Assembly (NCBI RefSeq): GCF_900114285.1
Contig: NZ_FOSN01000012.1
Span: 1-64,000, forward strand
From: Methylocapsa palsarum
GTDB taxonomy: Bacteria; Pseudomonadota; Alphaproteobacteria; Rhizobiales; Beijerinckiaceae
Direction of reading: 5' to 3'
DNA: 64,000 nucleotides
In this document: positions 36,301 to 44,321 of the stretch, in pieces
How the letters are laid out: the number at the start of each line of letters is the position of its first letter
Position numbering within the stretch: the stretch's first letter is position 1
Made by a program: the position numbers and the translations under genes
Notes under the pieces: model-generated
The model's input: the letters and a program-made list of their open reading frames with translations, nothing else
What the model was told of the DNA's origin: nothing
The model's database searches: none

Positions 36301-36510
36301 TCGTTCGAAGGGAGAAACGATGCGTCCCGCCATGTCGTCTGCGGGCAAGCCGCCATAAGACCAGATGACGCTGATCACAGGAATGCCGATATTTGGAAAA
36401 ATATCGGTCGGAGTGCGGACTGCCGCGACGCCTCCAAAAATAGCGATCAAAATCGCCATCACTGCGAATGTGTAGGGGCGCGACAGCGCCATGCGCATGA
36501 TGGCGAGCAT
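33331..36510 (-). CDS. RND-family inner-membrane efflux transporter
   Basis: A 1059-residue proton-driven pump with 12 predicted helices and two large periplasmic loops. Key features are the N-terminal FPNIGIPVISVIWSYGG, the paired Asp in GILVDDATVTIENI of helix 4, and the repeated porter domains. Size and motifs fit HAE-1/heavy-metal RND pumps; which substrate it exports cannot be told. ATG 36510 follows AGGA nine bases upstream. GC content seems lower than in neighbouring housekeeping genes, which suggests acquisition. Confidence 0.9.
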   Translation of the reverse strand: MLAIMRMALSRPYTFAVMAILIAIFGGVAAVRTPTDIFPNIGIPVISVIWSYGGLPADDMAGRIVSPFERSLSTTVNDIEHIESQSLSGYGVIKIYFQPNVNINAAQAQVTSISQTILKQLPAGITPPQILSFNASSVPIIQLVLSSNTLSQTKLNDLATNFIRPQLATIAGAALPSPYGGTVRQLQIDLDQRALHAYGLSAQDIVTALAAQNLITPVGTEKIGKFEFTINLNDSPKKIEDFNNLPIKHVDGSVVYLRDVAFAHDGNPPQTNVVMMDGRKGVLMTVMKAGSASTLDIIAGVKAILPSIETTLPIGVDIALVGDQSSFVMSAVKDVIREGVIAACLTALMILVFLGSWRSTLIITISIPLAILASLTILSSIGQTINVMTLGGLALAVGILVDDATVTIENINWHLEHGKSVKSAVLDGAEQIVAPATVSLLCICVAFAPMFWLGGVGGYLFRPLAEAVVFAMIASYVLSRTLVPTMANLLLNHTTKHSPSPRLSNPAGMIVWFQREFERKFETLRAGYLRLLRLALKRRLAFLAVFASVIASSFILAPFLGQDFFPTPETNAIKLHIRAQTGTRVEETTRLSSAIEKAIHEIIPPNRLTSIVTNIGMPISGTNISYGNSGTIGVEDADLMISLNGDSATALYEKRLREELPKAFPEATFSFLPADIVTQILNFGIPAPIDVQIVGTDLDATRKFANRLLGKIRHVPGIADPRIQEAFEGPALRVRFDRTLAGLVGLTERDAASSLQDTLASSSQIAPTYWVNPENGVSYPVAIQTPQYDMDTLEALNNLPLAAGGSTQLLGGLATISPEPVNAIVSHYNIRPTINIYATMQERDLGAIVADIQTIVDDSRINLPRGDSIIIRGQPVTMAKAYNQLYSGLAFAIILIYLLIVINFQSWLDPFVIVAVLPFALAGIVWILFVTHTTLSVPALTGAIMCMGVGTANSILVMSFAREQLASGKDALTAALAAGAARFRPVLMTALAMIIGMAPMAMGAGQNAPLGRAVIGGLIFATFATLFFVPTVFSILYGREVRPAEPCASEATDNDQEGQ

Positions 36511-36594
36511 CGAGATCAATCCTAGATTTAAGGACGGTAGACGATCATGAAAGAATTTTATATCCAGGTGGGTTCCGGAGGGCCCGGCGAGAAC

Positions 36595-36879
36595 CTAATC
36601 TGAGAAGTTGCCAGGTCCTTCAGGGTAAAAGGGGCTCGCTCCCAGCCCTTGGCGGCTTAACGCGCCGGACTGACTGAACGTGTTGGGTTCGTTCGATTGA
36701 ATGGGCGGTAAGCTAATAATTTGTTTTTGATAAAGCCCATAATATTGCTCTGCGTGTCGGGGACGAACGGATTTATGATGAACGGTCGCCGTCGCGATCC
36801 CGGTGAAATGGATCGACAGGGTGATCGCAAGAGTGGCCGTCCGTATCTTTCGATGTAGCGTACGTCGATGGGCAGGCAT
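36595..36879 (-). CDS. Small secreted protein with QYYGL and PEGPGN-x-SD signature (copy 2)
   Basis: A 94-residue precursor with a signal-like segment (TLAITLSIHFTGIATA). The mature part has EQYYGL, a variable stretch of 21 residues, SG, and the C-terminus SRQGLGASPFYPEGPGNFSD. It matches the protein at 26671-26958 at both ends, while the middle is different. It lies 85 bases upstream of the RND pump start on the same strand, so it may be the first gene of the efflux operon. Function unknown. Confidence 0.6.
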   Translation of the reverse strand: MPAHRRTLHRKIRTATLAITLSIHFTGIATATVHHKSVRPRHAEQYYGLYQKQIISLPPIQSNEPNTFSQSGALSRQGLGASPFYPEGPGNFSD

Positions 36880-37346
36880 ATCGAGCTCTCATGCGAATAC
36901 AAGCGGCGATAATGAGGAGATAGGCGCGACCCAGTTGAATGTCTATCGATGTAGTATAAAACTATCTTTAGACCTTCGACTACTATGAATATATTTTTAT
37001 GAATCGAGATTGAGCGTTGGTCGAATTCCAGGATAGCCGCAGACTGATTTTGGCTTTGGCGACCACCTGCATCCGAAAATGTTTGCGCAATCATCCGTAA
37101 TATTCGTATGCTACGCAACTTGAGAAGGCTGCGGGCGGTGTGTGATTGATGTTGAATAGAATGTAGCTGACGACGATGTTGGCATCGGCAAGCAGGTAGG
37201 TGGCGTCCAGGGCGGCATTGGCGTTGTGGGTTTTGGTTGGCGACCTCTTCGGCGGCGCGGAATTCCCCACGCGGCTTCACCTGCCGGACGCCGGAGGCGA
37301 CTTGATCAGGAGATCATCGCCCGCACGGTCGAGATGCCGGCGAGGG
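36880..37346. other. Degenerate region with DNA methyltransferase scraps
   Basis: No intact gene. On the minus strand, right after the fragment described at 37347-37472, LAGISTVRAM appears, which in the methyltransferase family occurs further inside the protein. Then another frame reads NAALDATYLLADANIVVSYI before stops. These look like leftovers of a gene with internal deletions. From about 36945 to 37000 the DNA is AT-rich. Confidence 0.45.
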
Positions 37347-37472
37347 CTATAGGCGGTTGACGGTGGTGGCCTTGTTGCCGAAGGCTGTGAGGAAGGCGAA
37401 CGGAAATTCCGCAGGATCGAAGGGAGCGGCTGCGAGCTCCGATACGGCTTCTTCGATCTCTACGGCATTCAT
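37347..37472 (-). pseudogene. DNA methyltransferase-like gene, N-terminal fragment
   Basis: Forty-one codons from ATG 37472 to a TAG at 37347 read MNAVEIEEAVSELAAAPFD, then PAEFPFAFLTAFGNKATTVNRL. This is the N-terminus I remember from large class-I SAM-dependent DNA methyltransferases of restriction or defence loci. The normal protein is many hundreds of residues, so this is a stub. It lies 58 bases from tRNA-Thr, a common place for mobile DNA to insert and decay. Confidence 0.55.
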
Positions 37473-37529
37473 GATTCCCCGCCTCTCGCCGTGTAATCTA
37501 CCCCGTATCGGCTTCGGCAGGAGCGGTCA

Positions 37530-37604
37530 TGGTGCCGGATGAGGGGATTGAACCCCCGACCTTCGGTTTACAAAACCGCTGCTCTACCGCTGAGCTAATC
37601 CGGC
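37530..37604 (-). tRNA. tRNA-Thr (anticodon TGT)
   Basis: On the minus strand the sequence begins GCCGGATTAGCTCAGCGG and forms a full cloverleaf. It has a seven-base acceptor stem (GCCGGAT/ATCCGGC), D-arm GCTC/GAGC, anticodon loop TTTGTAA with TGT in the middle, T-loop TTCAATC, discriminator A and an encoded CCA at 37530-37532. The anticodon reads ACA threonine codons. Confidence 0.93.
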
Positions 37605-37698
37605 CCTGGGCGCCGATTCCCGGCGGGCCTCTTCGGTACTTGATCGAACCGCACGCCGCTTAAGCGCAGGATCCGACTCGCCTTCTCGCCTCTTCGAT

Positions 37699-37737
37699 GA
37701 CTCATTCAGTCGCTCCGCCAACCGAGCTAAATCGGGG
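37699..37737 (-). pseudogene. tRNA-like 5' half
   Basis: On the minus strand CCCCGATTTAGCTCGGTTGG is followed by a D-arm-like GCTC/GAGC and a small GACT/AGTC stem. The first half resembles a tRNA 5' domain, but no matching acceptor or T-arm follows. It may be a tRNA duplicated and cut during integration or excision of an element. Confidence 0.4.
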
Positions 37738-37784
37738 GCTTCGGCTCCTTCACACAGGCTGGGCTAGCAGCCCCGTCCGCATCT

Positions 37785-37835
37785 TGCAACTGGCGCGATC
37801 ATGCAAGTGGCGCGATTTTGCAAGTGGCGCGATTC
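37785..37835. repeat. Three tandem 17-bp repeats
   Basis: Units at 37785-37801, 37802-37818 and 37819-37835 share TGCAA[C/G]TGGCGCGAT with changes only at position 6 and the last two bases. Exact head-to-tail arrangement suggests iteron-like protein sites or replication slippage. The nearest gene start is 235 bases to the right. Confidence 0.75.
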
Positions 37836-38069
37836 TCGTCTCCGGCGCAAGTCTAATCCAGAGTCAGGCGCCGGACCAAATAAGCAGGCCTCGGTCCAAA
37901 TAAGGAAGGGAAAGCCGTTCCTGATCCGTTTGCAGGTCTTCACGTCAGGAGCAAAAAGCCAGAGAACAGAAATTATTAGCGATTTGGCCTAATATTGCCG
38001 CGAAAGTTACCTATGGAGCCAAGGGGCTCGTCATTTCGAGCCTCGACACCCAGTCACGGAGCGCGCTGC

Positions 38070-38432
38070 ATGCCGGCATTATCGAGCAAAATGATCGCGG
38101 GCGGTCTCGCCGCCGGCCTCGCCCTGGCGCCGCTGCTGTCCGCCGGTTCGGCCAAAGCCGACGACGCCGGCGCCGTCGCGGCGGGGATGATCGGCGGCCT
38201 GGCGCTCGGAGCGCTTGCGGGAAGCGCGATCGCGGGGGCGGCGCCGCCTCCGCCTCCGCCGCCGCCAGTGTATTACGCGCCGCCACCCTATGCGCCACCT
38301 CCCTATGCGGCTCCTCCCTATGCCCCTGCCTATGCTCCCGTCTATGCGCCGCCGCCGCGCTGCTGGTACGAACCCCAGCAGGCCTGGATTGGCTACGCTT
38401 ACGTTATCCAGCGCGTTCGCGTCTGCAACTGA
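38070..38432 (+). CDS. Secreted Gly/Ala and Pro/Tyr-rich protein
   Basis: A 120-residue precursor. After a signal peptide (MIAGGLAAGLALAPLLSAGSAKA) comes a glycine-zipper-like helix (AAGMIGGLALGALAGSAIAG), eight consecutive prolines and PPPYAPPPYAAPPYAPAYAP repeats. It ends with a Cys-containing WYEPQQAWIGYAYVIQRVRVCN. This layout is common in small envelope proteins of Hyphomicrobiales with no known role. ATG 38070 is chosen because it precedes the signal directly. Confidence 0.65.
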   Translation: MPALSSKMIAGGLAAGLALAPLLSAGSAKADDAGAVAAGMIGGLALGALAGSAIAGAAPPPPPPPPVYYAPPPYAPPPYAAPPYAPAYAPVYAPPPRCWYEPQQAWIGYAYVIQRVRVCN

Positions 38433-38454
38433 GCGGTCCAATCCTGGCGCGGCG

Positions 38455-39531
38455 TCAGCCGCCAATCGCCGGATAGTCCGTATAGCCTTTGGGGCCGGGG
38501 GTGTAGAACCGCTCGGCGTCGGGCGCATTAAACGGCGCGTCGGCGCCGATGCGGGCTGGAAGATCCGGATTGGCGAGAAAGCTCGCTCCGAAGGCGACGG
38601 CGTCGAGTTTGCCGTCGAGAATCGCCTGGTTCGCCTCCTGCGGCGTATAGCCCATATTGCCGATCAGCTTGCCTTTGAAGGCCGCGCGGACAGGACTCAT
38701 GACGTCGCCGGTCTGCTGTTTGAAAAAGTCGCCGCGCATGACATGGAGATAGGCCAGCGGATAATCATTCAGGCGGGCGGCGAGCCATTTGACGAGGCCG
38801 ATGGGATCGCTGTCGATCATGCTGTTGTAGCTGTTCAGGGGCGAGACTCGCAGACCGACGCGGCCCGGTCCCCAGACGCCGATGACGGCTTCAAGAACCT
38901 CCAGCATCAGCCGCGCCCGGTTTTCGAGGGAGCCGCCATAGGGACCGCTCCGTTTGTTGGCGCCGTCGCGAAGGAATTCATCGAGCAGATAGCCGTTCGC
39001 GCCATGAACCTCGACGGCGTCGAATCCGGCCGCCCCGGCGTTCCGGGCCGCCTGAGCAAATCCAGCGACAATGCCGGGCAATTCGTCGTCACGCAGTTCG
39101 CGCGGCGTGACATAGGGTTTCTTGCCCTCCGGCGTATGGACTTCATCTCCGGTGATCGCGATCGGGCTCGGCGCGACAGGCTGGGCGCCGTTGTTCAGCA
39201 GCGGATGACAGGCGCGCCCGCCATGCCAGATTTGCAACGCGATACGGCCGCCTTTCGCGTGAACCGCGTCGGTGACGAGCCGCCAGCCCGCGATCTGCGC
39301 GTCGGAATAGATGCCGGGCTCCATCCAGAACGCGGAATTTCCTTTCATCGCCATCGTCGCCTCGGCGATGATCATGCCGGCGCTCGCGCGCTGGGCGTAA
39401 TATTCCGCCATGAGCGGGCCTGGGACGTGGTCGGCCTCGGCCCGGCATCGGGTGAGGGGAGCCATCAGAACGCGGTTCGGCAGCGTGAGTTCGCCGATCT
39501 GAAGCGGAGAAAACAAAGCGTCGTATGCCAC
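38455..39531 (-). CDS. Old-yellow-enzyme family FMN oxidoreductase (NemA-like)
   Basis: A 358-residue TIM-barrel flavoprotein. LFSPLQIGELTLPNRVLMAPLTRCRA binds FMN, ALQIWHGGRACH is in the active-site loop, and VHGANGYLLDEFLRDGANKRSGPYGGS holds the His/Asn substrate pair region and the catalytic Tyr zone. NemA-type enzymes reduce activated alkenes, maleimides or nitro compounds with NAD(P)H. Monocistronic as far as seen. Confidence 0.93.
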   Translation of the reverse strand: MAYDALFSPLQIGELTLPNRVLMAPLTRCRAEADHVPGPLMAEYYAQRASAGMIIAEATMAMKGNSAFWMEPGIYSDAQIAGWRLVTDAVHAKGGRIALQIWHGGRACHPLLNNGAQPVAPSPIAITGDEVHTPEGKKPYVTPRELRDDELPGIVAGFAQAARNAGAAGFDAVEVHGANGYLLDEFLRDGANKRSGPYGGSLENRARLMLEVLEAVIGVWGPGRVGLRVSPLNSYNSMIDSDPIGLVKWLAARLNDYPLAYLHVMRGDFFKQQTGDVMSPVRAAFKGKLIGNMGYTPQEANQAILDGKLDAVAFGASFLANPDLPARIGADAPFNAPDAERFYTPGPKGYTDYPAIGG

Positions 39532-39786
39532 AGGTCAACATCCTTATCGGAACGAGGGAGATTTATAGACCAGCGAAGCCGGGAGGATTAAAACCCGCGA
39601 CGCCGGAGGAGAATCGTTTGACGGCCAGACTCGGGGCTGAGCGGCCCCGGCGCAAGCCCCCGCCGCCAGCCTCCGGCGCCAAGCCTTCGCCGGATTGCAA
39701 GACCGTTTCTTTCGTCGCCATGATAAGCCGAAATGGGTTGTTAAACCCCCCGTCTGGCCTATTGATGCTGGGGGCGCGACGCTGAG

Positions 39787-40245
39787 ATGAAGGATCTTCC
39801 CGGAATGAGCATGACGAAATCAAGAACGGCCGCGCTGATATTGACCGCAAGCGCTGCGTTTTTTTGGGGCCTTTCGGCGGCGTCCGCCTCCGAGACGCAG
39901 ACCTCCACCGTCCCGCGCGGCGACAAGCATGCGCGCGTCACCGCCGGGGAGCCGGACGCTCGGCGCGCGGCGGGTCAATCCTCCGGGTGGGTCGATCTCT
40001 CCCAGGATAGCGCGAGCGGAGCCGGGTTTTACCCGCTGCCGCCCCAATATCGTAATGGAGCATTGCAAACGCGGCAGCGGCGCGCGCTGGAATACGCCAA
40101 TAATCCGATCCGGAGCGCGATCGCCAGCGAGGAGATCGGCTACGATTTCGATGAAGGCTATGCTTTCGGGCATGGTCACGGCGTGTTCGATCCGGACGAT
40201 GGCTATGGCACGCCCTTTTTCGCCGGCTATTATAACAACCGCTGA
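39787..40245 (+). CDS. Hypothetical secreted protein
   Basis: Up to 152 residues with a signal peptide (TAALILTASAAFFWGLSAASA). The mature part is rich in Gly, Tyr and Asp with the tail YDFDEGYAFGHGHGVFDPDDGYGTPFFAGYYNNR, split over two lines of repeats. No family recognised. The His/Asp-rich tail could bind metal, but this is speculation. Starts at 39805 and 39811 are also possible. Confidence 0.5.
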   Translation: MKDLPGMSMTKSRTAALILTASAAFFWGLSAASASETQTSTVPRGDKHARVTAGEPDARRAAGQSSGWVDLSQDSASGAGFYPLPPQYRNGALQTRQRRALEYANNPIRSAIASEEIGYDFDEGYAFGHGHGVFDPDDGYGTPFFAGYYNNR

Positions 40246-40442
40246 GATTGCGCCTTCGGGGAGATAAGCCGCGCCGGGGAACATTCTTGCCCGGAACCAA
40301 TTGGTTGGTGTTAGCTTTGGCGCGGACGCTTCCGGCGTGGACGTCACATGGAATTGCGCCGCCGCCGGACCGCGCCCGCTCATAATGGCCAGGGGTTCAA
40401 CCCGGCCGGGAGCGCGGGAGGACCGCCGCGGGAGGAATGCTG

Positions 40443-42143
40443 ATGTGGCGTCAGGTTTATGATCCTTTCGGAAACGGACTTGTTTCGACCTTGGCGGCCT
40501 GTTTGCCGATCGTCACGCTGCTCGGACTCATCGCCTTCACCAAGACCAAGGCTCATGTCGCGGCGCTGATCGCCCTTACGGTCGCTTTTGGCGTGGCGGT
40601 TTTCGGCTTCACCATGCCGTGGAAAATGGGGGTCCGCGCGGCGGTCCTCGGCGGATTGACGGGTCTTTTCCCGATCGGCTGGATCGTGCTCAATGTCATC
40701 TTTCTCCATCGGCTGACGGTGGAAAACGGCTCGTTCGCGATCTTGCAGAAGTCCATCGCCGGCGTGACCTCGGACCGCCGCTTGCAGCTTTTGCTTGTCG
40801 CCTTCTGCTTCGGGGCGTTCTTCGAGGGGGCTGCCGGGTTTGGAACGCCGGTCGCGGTCACAGGCGCCATCTTGATCGGGCTGGGATTTTCGCCGCTCGC
40901 CGCCTCCGGCCTTTCGCTGATCGCGAATACGGCGCCGGTCGCCTATGGCGCCCTTGGCACTCCGATCGTCACCCTTGGCGCGGTGACAGGCCTCGATCCG
41001 ATCGCCCTTGGAGCCATGGCAGGGCGGCAGCTGCCGTTCTTTTCAGTGCTGGTGCCGTTCTGGCTGATCGTCGTCTTTGCGGGTTTCAAGGGGATGCTGG
41101 AGATATGGCCCGCGGTTTTGGTGGCGGGCGTCGCTTTCGCAGCGCCGCAATTCCTTGTCTCCAACTATCATGGGCCCTGGCTTGTCGATGTGGTCGCCTC
41201 GCTCGTCTCGATGGGGTGCCTTGTCCTCTTTTTGCGGGTCTGGAGTCCGGCAAGGATCTGGACAAACCCGTCGCTCGTCGGCCGAACCGACGTGAGCGTA
41301 TCGAGCGCTGCTCTTGTCACGGCTAGGGGCGAAGCCAATCCGCCGGGGCGCGGCGTGGCCCAGGTTTCCGCGACCGATCGCGGCGCTGTCGCGAAGGCGT
41401 GGGTTCCCTGGATCATTCTGTGCGTCTGCGTTTTCGTCTGGGGCACCGAATCGTTCAAAAAACCCGTCAACGCGCTGTATTTTCCAAAATTCCCCATCGA
41501 AGGCCTTCACAATCTCATCCAGAAAGTTCCGCCGGTGGTCCCCAAGGAGACCCTCGAGGCGGCCGTCTTCAATTTTAACATTCTGACAATGACCGGAACC
41601 GCGATCCTGCTCGCGGCGGTCGTCAGCGGTTTCGTGATGGGCTACGGCCCGTGGCAAATGCTCAAGTCCTATGGCCGCACGCTCTTCGTCGTCCGGAATT
41701 CGCTCATCACCATCGCGGCCATGCTCGCGCTCGGCACGCTGACCCGCTATTCCGGCGTCGACGCGACGCTTGGATTGACCTTCGCGCAGGCGGGTTTTTT
41801 CTATCCCTTCTTCGCGGCGCTGCTCGGCTGGCTCGGCGTTGCGCTCACCGGATCGGACACGGCGTCGAACGTTCTCTTCGGCGGATTGCAGAAGGTCAGC
41901 GCCGAACAGCTCGGCCTTTCGCCGATCCTCATGGCCGCCACCAATTCGTCGGGCGGCGTCATGGGCAAGATGATCGACGCGCAATCGATCGTCGTCGCCT
42001 CGACGGCGACCAACTGGTTCGGGCATGAGGGCGTCATTCTGCGCTTCGTCTTCTGGCACTCGATCGCTCTCGCCAGCCTCGTCGGCGGCCTCGTCATGTT
42101 GCAGGCCTACGTTTCCCCGTTCACTAAAATGGTGATCCATTAG
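40443..42143 (+). CDS. lldP: L-lactate permease (LctP family)
   Basis: A 566-residue transporter with about 12-14 helices. Family blocks seen are WRQVYDPFGNGLVSTLAACLP, FCFGAFFEGAAGFGTPVAVTGAILIGLGF, and GSDTASNVLFGGLQ followed by NSSGGVMGKMIDAQSIVVA. It imports lactate (and glycolate in relatives) with protons. ATG 40443 has GGAGGA six bases upstream; ATG 40437 is too close to that site. It leads directly into lutABC, only four bases after its stop. Confidence 0.93.
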   Translation: MWRQVYDPFGNGLVSTLAACLPIVTLLGLIAFTKTKAHVAALIALTVAFGVAVFGFTMPWKMGVRAAVLGGLTGLFPIGWIVLNVIFLHRLTVENGSFAILQKSIAGVTSDRRLQLLLVAFCFGAFFEGAAGFGTPVAVTGAILIGLGFSPLAASGLSLIANTAPVAYGALGTPIVTLGAVTGLDPIALGAMAGRQLPFFSVLVPFWLIVVFAGFKGMLEIWPAVLVAGVAFAAPQFLVSNYHGPWLVDVVASLVSMGCLVLFLRVWSPARIWTNPSLVGRTDVSVSSAALVTARGEANPPGRGVAQVSATDRGAVAKAWVPWIILCVCVFVWGTESFKKPVNALYFPKFPIEGLHNLIQKVPPVVPKETLEAAVFNFNILTMTGTAILLAAVVSGFVMGYGPWQMLKSYGRTLFVVRNSLITIAAMLALGTLTRYSGVDATLGLTFAQAGFFYPFFAALLGWLGVALTGSDTASNVLFGGLQKVSAEQLGLSPILMAATNSSGGVMGKMIDAQSIVVASTATNWFGHEGVILRFVFWHSIALASLVGGLVMLQAYVSPFTKMVIH

Positions 42144-42147
42144 GACG

Positions 42148-42900
42148 ATGCGGAAGGTCGGGCTTTTCGTCACCTGCCTCGCGGACCTGTTTCGCCCGCG
42201 GACCGCCTTCGCCGCGGCGGCGCTCCTCGAGCGCGCTGGTTGCGACGTCGAGGTTCCGCGGCTGCAGACCTGCTGCGGACAGCCGGCCTATAATTCGGGC
42301 GATACGCAAAATGCGCGGCGCATCGCGAGGCGGGTGATTTCCGCGTTCGAAACCTTCGACTATGTCGTCGCCCCGTCCGGCTCCTGCGCAGGCACGATCA
42401 AACTTCATTATCCCGACCTTTTCGCCGACGATCCAGCGTGGCGGACCCGGGCAGAGAACCTCGCCGCGCGCACATGCGAGATTGTGAGCTTCCTCGCCGA
42501 CGTCTGCAGCTATAGCCCGCGAGATGTGGCGCTCGCCGCCAGCGCGACCTATCACGACACCTGTTCGGGACTGCGCGAACTCAAGATCGAACGCCAGCCG
42601 CGCGCGCTCCTCTCGAGCGTCAAGGGCTTGCGTCTGATTCCGTTGCCGGACGTTCAGTCCTGTTGCGGTTTCGGCGGAACATTCTGCGTCAAATATCCCT
42701 CGATCTCGAACGCCATCGTCGACGAAAAGGCGACCAACATCGAATCCACCAAAGCCGATCTCCTTCTCGGCGGCGATCTCGGCTGTCTCATGAATATGGC
42801 CGGGAAACTGCGCCGGCGCGGCTCCGCGATCCGCGCGTTTCATGTCGCCGAAATTCTCGCAGGCATGGGCGATGGACCCGCGATCGGCGAGGAGCCTTAG
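42148..42900 (+). CDS. lutA: LutA/LldE lactate utilisation Fe-S oxidoreductase
   Basis: A 250-residue CCG-domain protein with two cysteine motifs, LQTCCGQPAYNSGD and QSCCGFGGTFCVKYPSIS. It is one subunit of the LutABC (LldEFG) complex that oxidises L-lactate to pyruvate. It follows the lactate permease by four bases and precedes lutB by two. Confidence 0.93.
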   Translation: MRKVGLFVTCLADLFRPRTAFAAAALLERAGCDVEVPRLQTCCGQPAYNSGDTQNARRIARRVISAFETFDYVVAPSGSCAGTIKLHYPDLFADDPAWRTRAENLAARTCEIVSFLADVCSYSPRDVALAASATYHDTCSGLRELKIERQPRALLSSVKGLRLIPLPDVQSCCGFGGTFCVKYPSISNAIVDEKATNIESTKADLLLGGDLGCLMNMAGKLRRRGSAIRAFHVAEILAGMGDGPAIGEEP

Positions 42901-42902
42901 CC

Positions 42903-44321
42903 ATGACGCGGGCGGAGGCCGACACGTTCAAGGCGCGCGCCGGCGCCGCGCTCGCCGATCATCATTTGAAAACCGCCATCGACCGCACGACCCGCACCGC
43001 CCGGCAGAAGCGCGAAGCCGCCGTCGCCGGGTGGCCGGGCTTTTCGCGGGCGCGTGATCTCGGCGCCCGGATCAAGGATCACGTCATCGAAAATCTCGAT
43101 CATTATCTGATCGAATTCGAACGCAACGCGAGAGCGTCGGGCGCGATCGTGCATTATGCGTCGAGCGCGGGGGACGCCTGTCAGATTGTCGTGCGGATCT
43201 GCCGCGACGCCAAGGCCCGCACGGTCACGCGCTCGAAATCCATGCTGGGCGAGGAAATCGGTCTGCCGCATGCGCTCGACGAGGCCGGCCTTGGCCGCGT
43301 CGAGACCGACCTCGCCGAGCATATCGTGCAGCTTGCGCACGACCGGCCCTCGCACATCATCTGGCCGGCTCTGCATCGCACCCGCGAGGATATCGCGGCG
43401 CTCTTCCGTGAACACCACCATACGCCGCAAAACAGCGACGACATCCCGGCGATGGTGGCGAGCGCGCGGCGGCAATTGCGCGGCGGCTTCCTCGCCGCCG
43501 ACGTCGGAATCAGCGGCGCGAATTTTCTCATCGCGGACAGCGGCGCCGTCTGCACGGTGACGAACGAAGGGAACGCGGAACTCACGACCACGATCCCGCG
43601 CGTCCATATCGTGACCGCCGGAATCGAGAAGCTCGTGCCCAGCCTGCCGCACGCCTTCGCGCTGTTGCGCCTTCTCGTGCGCTCCGCAACCGGCGCCGAC
43701 ATCACGCAATACACGACCTTCCATTGCGGCCCGAAGCGCGCCGGCGACCTCGATGGACCGGAGGCCTTTCACATCGTGCTCGTCGACAATGGCCGCGCGC
43801 GAATGCTGGGGCAGGGCCTTGCGGAAATGCTGCGCTGTCTGCGTTGCGGCGCCTGCATGAATCACTGCGTCGTCTACAATGAAATCGGCGGCCACGCCTA
43901 TGGCGGCGTCTATCCCGGCCCGATGGGCGCGGTCCTGACGCCCGTTCTCGATGGTCTCGAAACCTCGCGCGATCTCGTCCATGCCTGCACGCTGAACGGC
44001 AGGTGCCAGGAGGTCTGTCCGGTCGATATTCCGCTTCCGGCGATGCTGCGCGGCTGGCGGGAAAAAAGCTGGGCGCAGGGGCTGGAGCCGGTGACGCAAC
44101 GCAGCTTTATCGGCCTTTGGGCTTTCGTTGTGACGCGCCCGCGACTGTACCGGCTCGGCGCGGGCCTCGCCATCAAAACCCTCCGGCTGTTCGCCAGGGA
44201 CGGGTGGATCCGCGCATTGCCTCTGGCCTCCGGCTGGACAAGCACTCGCGATTTTCCCAAACCCGCCAGGCGAACCTTCATGGCGCAATATCAGGCGCAA
44301 AAGCGAAATCGCGGCCTGTGA
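42903..44321 (+). CDS. lutB: LutB/LldF Fe-S protein of lactate utilisation
   Basis: A 472-residue subunit. An N-terminal LUD domain (ARDLGARIKDHVIENLDHYLIEFE) is followed by [4Fe-4S] motifs CLRCGACMNHCVVYNEIGGH and NGRCQEVCPVDIPLP. It transfers electrons in the LutABC complex. The stop overlaps the lutC GTG start, showing translational coupling. Confidence 0.93.
   Translation: MTRAEADTFKARAGAALADHHLKTAIDRTTRTARQKREAAVAGWPGFSRARDLGARIKDHVIENLDHYLIEFERNARASGAIVHYASSAGDACQIVVRICRDAKARTVTRSKSMLGEEIGLPHALDEAGLGRVETDLAEHIVQLAHDRPSHIIWPALHRTREDIAALFREHHHTPQNSDDIPAMVASARRQLRGGFLAADVGISGANFLIADSGAVCTVTNEGNAELTTTIPRVHIVTAGIEKLVPSLPHAFALLRLLVRSATGADITQYTTFHCGPKRAGDLDGPEAFHIVLVDNGRARMLGQGLAEMLRCLRCGACMNHCVVYNEIGGHAYGGVYPGPMGAVLTPVLDGLETSRDLVHACTLNGRCQEVCPVDIPLPAMLRGWREKSWAQGLEPVTQRSFIGLWAFVVTRPRLYRLGAGLAIKTLRLFARDGWIRALPLASGWTSTRDFPKPARRTFMAQYQAQKRNRGL

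Larger units (their letters stand above)
37605..38069. other. Intergenic region with tRNA-like fragment and tandem repeat
   Basis: About 465 bases without a believable gene. It contains a tRNA-like half at 37699-37737 and three 17-base repeats at 37785-37835, listed separately. The remainder shows no motif I recognise. Confidence 0.5.

Noticed and set aside
37785-37835. CRISPR array
   Set aside because: The repeats are head to tail without spacers, and no cas genes are present.
42897-44300. 467-residue minus-strand frame
   Set aside because: It is the shadow of lutB on the other strand; the plus strand has clear Fe-S motifs.
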